Source: a virus
Reading direction: 5' to 3' (one strand)
DNA: 33,690 bases
IMG/VR virus record: IMGVR_UViG_3300027996_000105
Span: 1-33,690 of that record
The notes beneath the pieces were generated by a model. That model saw only the letters and a list, made by a program, of their open reading frames with translations. It made no database searches and had not been told where the DNA came from. The position numbers were made by a program, and so were the translations under genes. Shown here in pieces: positions 31,083 to 33,690 of this stretch. Within the stretch, counting starts at the first letter, position 1. The number at the start of each line of letters is the position of its first letter.

Positions 31083-32444
31083 ATGAAAATTGTTGTAAGT
31101 AACAAAAAATCTAAACTTATTACAGATAACCCAGAGATACTAAAAGTATTGGGTAACTTATATAGTTTTAAAGTTCCAGGAGCAGAGTATACACCTTCCT
31201 ATAGGCGAAGGCAGTGGGATGGAAAGAAGAGATTCTTTTCTAATACTGGGTCTTTTGGGACTGGGATGCTTGAATCTGTTCTAGCAGATCTAAAGAAAAT
31301 AGAGTGTACTCCCGACATTGAGTATAAGTATGAGTCCTCTGAAGAAGTAAACCGTAAGACCATAGATAACTTTACATACTTCGACTACCAAGAAGAAGCT
31401 ATAGACTATGGGCTAAAAGCTAAGAGATGTATTATCCAGGCTCCGACTGGTGCTGGTAAGACTCTTATTATGGCGGGTCTAGTAAAATCGTTAGCTCCTA
31501 AGAAAATTGTTATACTTTTTAACGCTAAGGGTTTACTAAAACAGACTTATGATTTCTTTACTAAGGAGTGTGGTTTAGAGGATGTTGGTGTTTGTTTTGG
31601 AGAAGGGTATCAAGATGGAAATATAATGTTATGTACTGTTCAAAGTATAGGACGCATCCTTGATAACTATGTTGCTGACGCTGATGTCATCATGGTAGAT
31701 GAAGTACATGAGTTCGCAAACGGTGACACTACCGTAGCAGCCATTGAGAGCTTCCCTGAGGCAAAGTACAGGTATGGGTTTACTGCTACAGTTCCTACTG
31801 AGAATATCCCTAAATGGACCCTTATAGCAGCCTTCGGCCCTATATACACCTGTAAACAGACCTCCGACTTAATTGAGGAAGGAGTTCTTACGAAACCGAT
31901 CATACAAATGGTCCCTGTACCAGAATCCGAGGTAGCCGAAGATCTTGGATATAGGGATACTTACGAAACTCTTATTGTTCACAATAAAGAAAGAAATGAC
32001 CTTATTAAAGGCATAGTTGACCAAATAAAAGAAAGCCATGGAAAAGCAAGAATACTTATTCTCGTCAGAGATCTTGAACACGGTAGAATCCTTCAAGAAT
32101 CACTTAAAGGAGACACTTTCTATTTGCGAGGAGAGGATGATATCAGCAGTAGGTATGCCACAATACGAAGCTTTACGAATTGTGAAGGAAACTCAATACT
32201 TATTGGAACTAAAATTCTCCAAACAGGAGTTAACATCAAAGAGATCACACATTTCATCAATGCTAGAGGACTTAAAAGCCCAATTGCTACTATCCAAGCA
32301 CTTGGCAGGGCCTTACGCAAACACGATAGTAAAGAGGTCGTATATGTCTATGATTTCATGGATAACGGAAAGTATCTCGCAGCACACGCTAGAAAAAGAC
32401 TAAACACTTATAAAAAAGAAGGACATGAGGTAATAGAATTATGA
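31083..32444 (+). CDS. uvsW: UvsW-like superfamily 2 helicase
   Basis: The 453-residue protein shows SF2 motifs: APTGAGKT (residues 120-127, motif I), VDEVHE (motif II, 205-210), GFTAT (232-236, motif III) and QALGRALRKHDSKEVVYVYD (motif VI, about 405-425). The N-terminal 60 residues (NLYSFKVPG, then YRRRQWDGKKRFF) match the double-stranded-DNA-binding N-terminus of T4 UvsW (FSFEADG, NWDGRIRL). UvsW resolves branched intermediates, unwinds R-loops and helps switch from origin-dependent to recombination-dependent replication. The match begins at the first Met, so the ATG at 31083 is real even though no Shine-Dalgarno precedes it (TATAATAAAGT), suggesting a leaderless or unusually initiated message. 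Its end overlaps the 74-residue gene (ATGA). Confidence 0.9.
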   Translation: MKIVVSNKKSKLITDNPEILKVLGNLYSFKVPGAEYTPSYRRRQWDGKKRFFSNTGSFGTGMLESVLADLKKIECTPDIEYKYESSEEVNRKTIDNFTYFDYQEEAIDYGLKAKRCIIQAPTGAGKTLIMAGLVKSLAPKKIVILFNAKGLLKQTYDFFTKECGLEDVGVCFGEGYQDGNIMLCTVQSIGRILDNYVADADVIMVDEVHEFANGDTTVAAIESFPEAKYRYGFTATVPTENIPKWTLIAAFGPIYTCKQTSDLIEEGVLTKPIIQMVPVPESEVAEDLGYRDTYETLIVHNKERNDLIKGIVDQIKESHGKARILILVRDLEHGRILQESLKGDTFYLRGEDDISSRYATIRSFTNCEGNSILIGTKILQTGVNIKEITHFINARGLKSPIATIQALGRALRKHDSKEVVYVYDFMDNGKYLAAHARKRLNTYKKEGHEVIEL

Positions 32445-32665
32445 AATCAATAGAAGAACTAAAGAAGAAAAGAGGAAGGCTTACCGAAGCTGAAGTAAAT
32501 TCAATAGGTACTATAAAAAGTACATTAGCTCAAATAGAAAAAAACCCAGAGATTTCAATTTCTGGGTTAAGAGAACTTCAAAACATCTACTCTACCATTA
32601 GGGTACTAAAAGAAAGCTATACTGAAAGAGTTATCAACCTTCTTAAAGAAGGAAATAAACTTTAA
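32441..32665 (+). CDS. Small helical hypothetical protein after the helicase
   Basis: The 74-residue product is charged and predicted to form two helices with coiled-coil character ([14 protein letters not shown], and [20 protein letters not shown]). It is not recognised. It overlaps the helicase stop (ATGA) and has GAGG before its start, so it is co-translated and may assist the helicase, as the small UvsW.1-type proteins do next to UvsW in T4-like phages (inference by position). The codons at 32543-32568 also form the minus-strand terminator of the collagen-like gene. The stop codon overlaps that gene's stop on the other strand. Confidence 0.65.
   Translation: MKSIEELKKKRGRLTEAEVNSIGTIKSTLAQIEKNPEISISGLRELQNIYSTIRVLKESYTERVINLLKEGNKL
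32538..32568 (-). terminator. Strong minus-strand rho-independent terminator inside the 74-residue gene
   Basis: On the minus strand AACCCAGA (32568-32561) pairs with TCTGGGTT (32550-32543), an 8-bp stem that can extend inward by two pairs, directly followed by a T run (GGGTTTTTTT, the seven T at 32544-32538). It lies about 94 bases past the stop of the collagen-like gene and would keep late transcripts from running into the helicase gene in antisense. Confidence 0.75.
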
Positions 32666-32676
32666 AGAATCCTTCT
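32647..32676. repeat. Inverted repeat across the overlapping stop codons
   Basis: AGAAGGA (32647-32653) and TCCTTCT (32670-32676) form a 7-bp inverted repeat with a 16-base spacer that contains the two overlapping stop codons (plus-strand TAA 32663-32665, minus-strand TAA 32664-32662). Neither side has a clear T run, so a terminator function is only possible. Confidence 0.3.
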
Positions 32677-33690
32677 AATAGTTAAGTAACTTTGTCCCGC
32701 AGAAGTAAGAACGGAACCAGTTGCGGTTGTTTCTCTTGTAGCTCCAACTCGTAAGATATCGCCACCAGCAAAAACATGCATGAAGGTAGAAATACTATAA
32801 CTGGCTTGCTCATGGGCAGTTGAAACTCTAATATATCCAGTTTTAGCTGCTGGGCCAAAGTCTACATTGTTTTTCACGCACCTTAGAACAGATGCAGTAC
32901 GCTGCGAGTTATCATCCTCCTCAACTCCGACAGTAAAACCAACTTCATATGTTCCTGCTGTATTAATGGTTACTTGATTTCCCCCACCAGCAACAGTATA
33001 GTCAGTCGCAGCAGCACCCCCAGTAATATCTGTAGTACCGAAGGCAACATATTGTCGAGTTGCACCGTTAGTTTCAGAACCTCCAGCCGTATCAACTAGT
33101 TGGATAAAGGATTGGTAATATCCATTAGCCTTATCAGCAATAACTTCTTCCGCATCCGTTAGGAATTGAGGTAAGTCGGCCATTGTTTTAGTGACAGCAC
33201 CCTTCTTAAATAGATAATTAGAGGTAGCACTAAAGTAAAGATTAGTACCTATATTTACCAAATAGTTATCACCTGAGCTTAATCCAAAACTGCTACCAAA
33301 TATATTACCAACTTTACCCTGAGCAGTAGCGTCATCATAAAGTATACCACCAGTTATAGTTCTAGCCCCATTGGTAAGCAGATACTGGGTATGGTCATCA
33401 TCGCTTAACCCAGTTAGGGCTCCATGATCACTAGGTCCCGCTGCGCCACTTGCGCCTGTTGCTCCACTTGCGCCTGTATCACCTGAAACACCCTGAATGC
33501 CTTGAATGCCCTGAATGCCTTGAATGCCTTGAATGCCTTGAGCCCCTGTTGCCCCACTTGCGCCTGTATCACCTGAAACACCCTGAATGCCTTGAATGCC
33601 TTGAGCCCCTGTTGCCCCACTTGCCCCTGTTGCCCCACTTGCGCCTGTTGCCCCACTTGCGCCTGTACCACCTGAAACACCCCTAATGCC
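32662..33690 (-). CDS. Collagen-like fibre with C1q-like head, N-terminus beyond right edge
   Basis: The minus-strand frame is open from the right edge to TAA at 32662, giving the last 342 residues. The first 86 visible residues are Gly-X-Y triplets (for example [16 protein letters not shown]), a collagen-like stalk. A junction [18 protein letters not shown] follows, a motif often found at the end of phage collagen stalks. The remaining 230 residues end in a C1q/TNF-like beta domain ([26 protein letters not shown], then SYLTIRRIL). The whole is likely a trimeric fibre with a receptor-binding head. A TTG at 33261 could be mistaken for a start, but the frame continues upstream without a break. 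A terminator follows on this strand at 32538-32568. Confidence 0.85.
   Translation of the reverse strand, partial: GIRGVSGGTGASGATGASGATGASGATGAQGIQGIQGVSGDTGASGATGAQGIQGIQGIQGIQGIQGVSGDTGASGATGASGAAGPSDHGALTGLSDDDHTQYLLTNGARTITGGILYDDATAQGKVGNIFGSSFGLSSGDNYLVNIGTNLYFSATSNYLFKKGAVTKTMADLPQFLTDAEEVIADKANGYYQSFIQLVDTAGGSETNGATRQYVAFGTTDITGGAAATDYTVAGGGNQVTINTAGTYEVGFTVGVEEDDNSQRTASVLRCVKNNVDFGPAAKTGYIRVSTAHEQASYSISTFMHVFAGGDILRVGATRETTATGSVLTSAGQSYLTIRRIL
33433..33690 (-). repeat. Nested collagen-type DNA repeats
   Basis: The stalk DNA is built of 9-base units (Gly-Ile-Gln; Gly-Ala-Ser; Gly-Ala-Thr) grouped in larger near-identical blocks. One block holds five Gly-Ile-Gln units and the other two, with the same flanks ([13 protein letters not shown]). 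Different copy numbers within identical flanks indicate slippage or unequal recombination. Confidence 0.85.

Noticed and set aside
32038-32403. 121-residue plus-strand frame inside the helicase gene
   Set aside because: Overlaps the conserved helicase C-terminal motifs in another frame and resembles no protein.
32662-33261. A separate 199-residue gene starting with TTG at 33261
   Set aside because: The same frame is open upstream through the [16 protein letters not shown] motif and the collagen stalk. The TTG has no ribosome binding site.
33414-33686. Repetitive open frames on both strands overlapping the collagen region
   Set aside because: They are off-frame readings of the Gly-X-Y repeats. 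The collagen frame continues to the edge and joins a credible head domain.

Overview
The window is a block of virion genes from a large, AT-rich tailed phage with a contractile tail (myovirus type). Host and genus cannot be read from the sequence. The virion assignment rests on a gp25/W-like baseplate wedge protein, a gp6/J-like wedge protein, a tail protein I-like protein, a gp5/V-like spike, a gp53-like protein, a tape measure protein and a gp26-like tail chaperone. The non-structural genes (UvsW-like helicase, DnaG-type primase, Fe-S RecB-type nuclease) suit a T4-sized lytic phage with its own replication and repair functions. The spike/W/J/I order is that of P2, while the chaperone, gp53-like protein and UvsW-like helicase look T4-like.

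Layout. The minus strand carries the late (virion) genes, read from right to left. At the right edge is the C-terminal part of a collagen-like fibre (32662 to the edge). Next come a gp26-like chaperone with a -1-frame extension (30144-31042) and an unidentified beta-rich protein (29264-30172). A tightly packed run from 27242 to the left edge follows: a 150-aa protein, tape measure, tube/baseplate junction candidate, gp53-like protein, hub candidate, spike, a 915-aa lectin-like protein, gp25-like, gp6/J-like, a giant tail protein I, three proteins sharing one adaptor domain, a beta-helix fibre or spike, and a partial protein running off the left edge. Most neighbours overlap by ATGA or TAATG, or are separated by fewer than 12 bases, so the run is probably translated as long polycistronic messages.

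Two plus-strand islands interrupt the late genes. Island 1 (27300-29277) holds a 90-aa protein, the Fe-S nuclease and the primase. Island 2 (31083-32665) holds the UvsW-like helicase and a 74-aa helical protein. Each island starts from a short divergent junction with back-to-back -10-like boxes, and each ends tail to tail with a minus-strand gene with overlapping 3' ends. In both convergent overlaps a hairpin oriented to stop minus-strand transcription lies inside the plus-strand gene.

The most notable observation is at the end of the gp26-like gene. A tandem slippery sequence (AAAAATTTTTTC) lies just before the stop codon, and the -1 frame continues for 65 codons without any credible start or ribosome binding site of its own. 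This looks like a programmed -1 frameshift making a long tail-chaperone form, as in the lambda G/GT system but here in a gp26-type gene. Other points are a three-member adaptor family whose C-terminal half is interrupted by different insert domains, and an exact 24-base repeat shared by the tape measure and fibre genes.

No tRNA, rRNA, CRISPR array, insertion sequence or integrase was seen. No gene-free stretch exceeds 300 bases; the longest non-coding gaps are about 57 and 40 bases.
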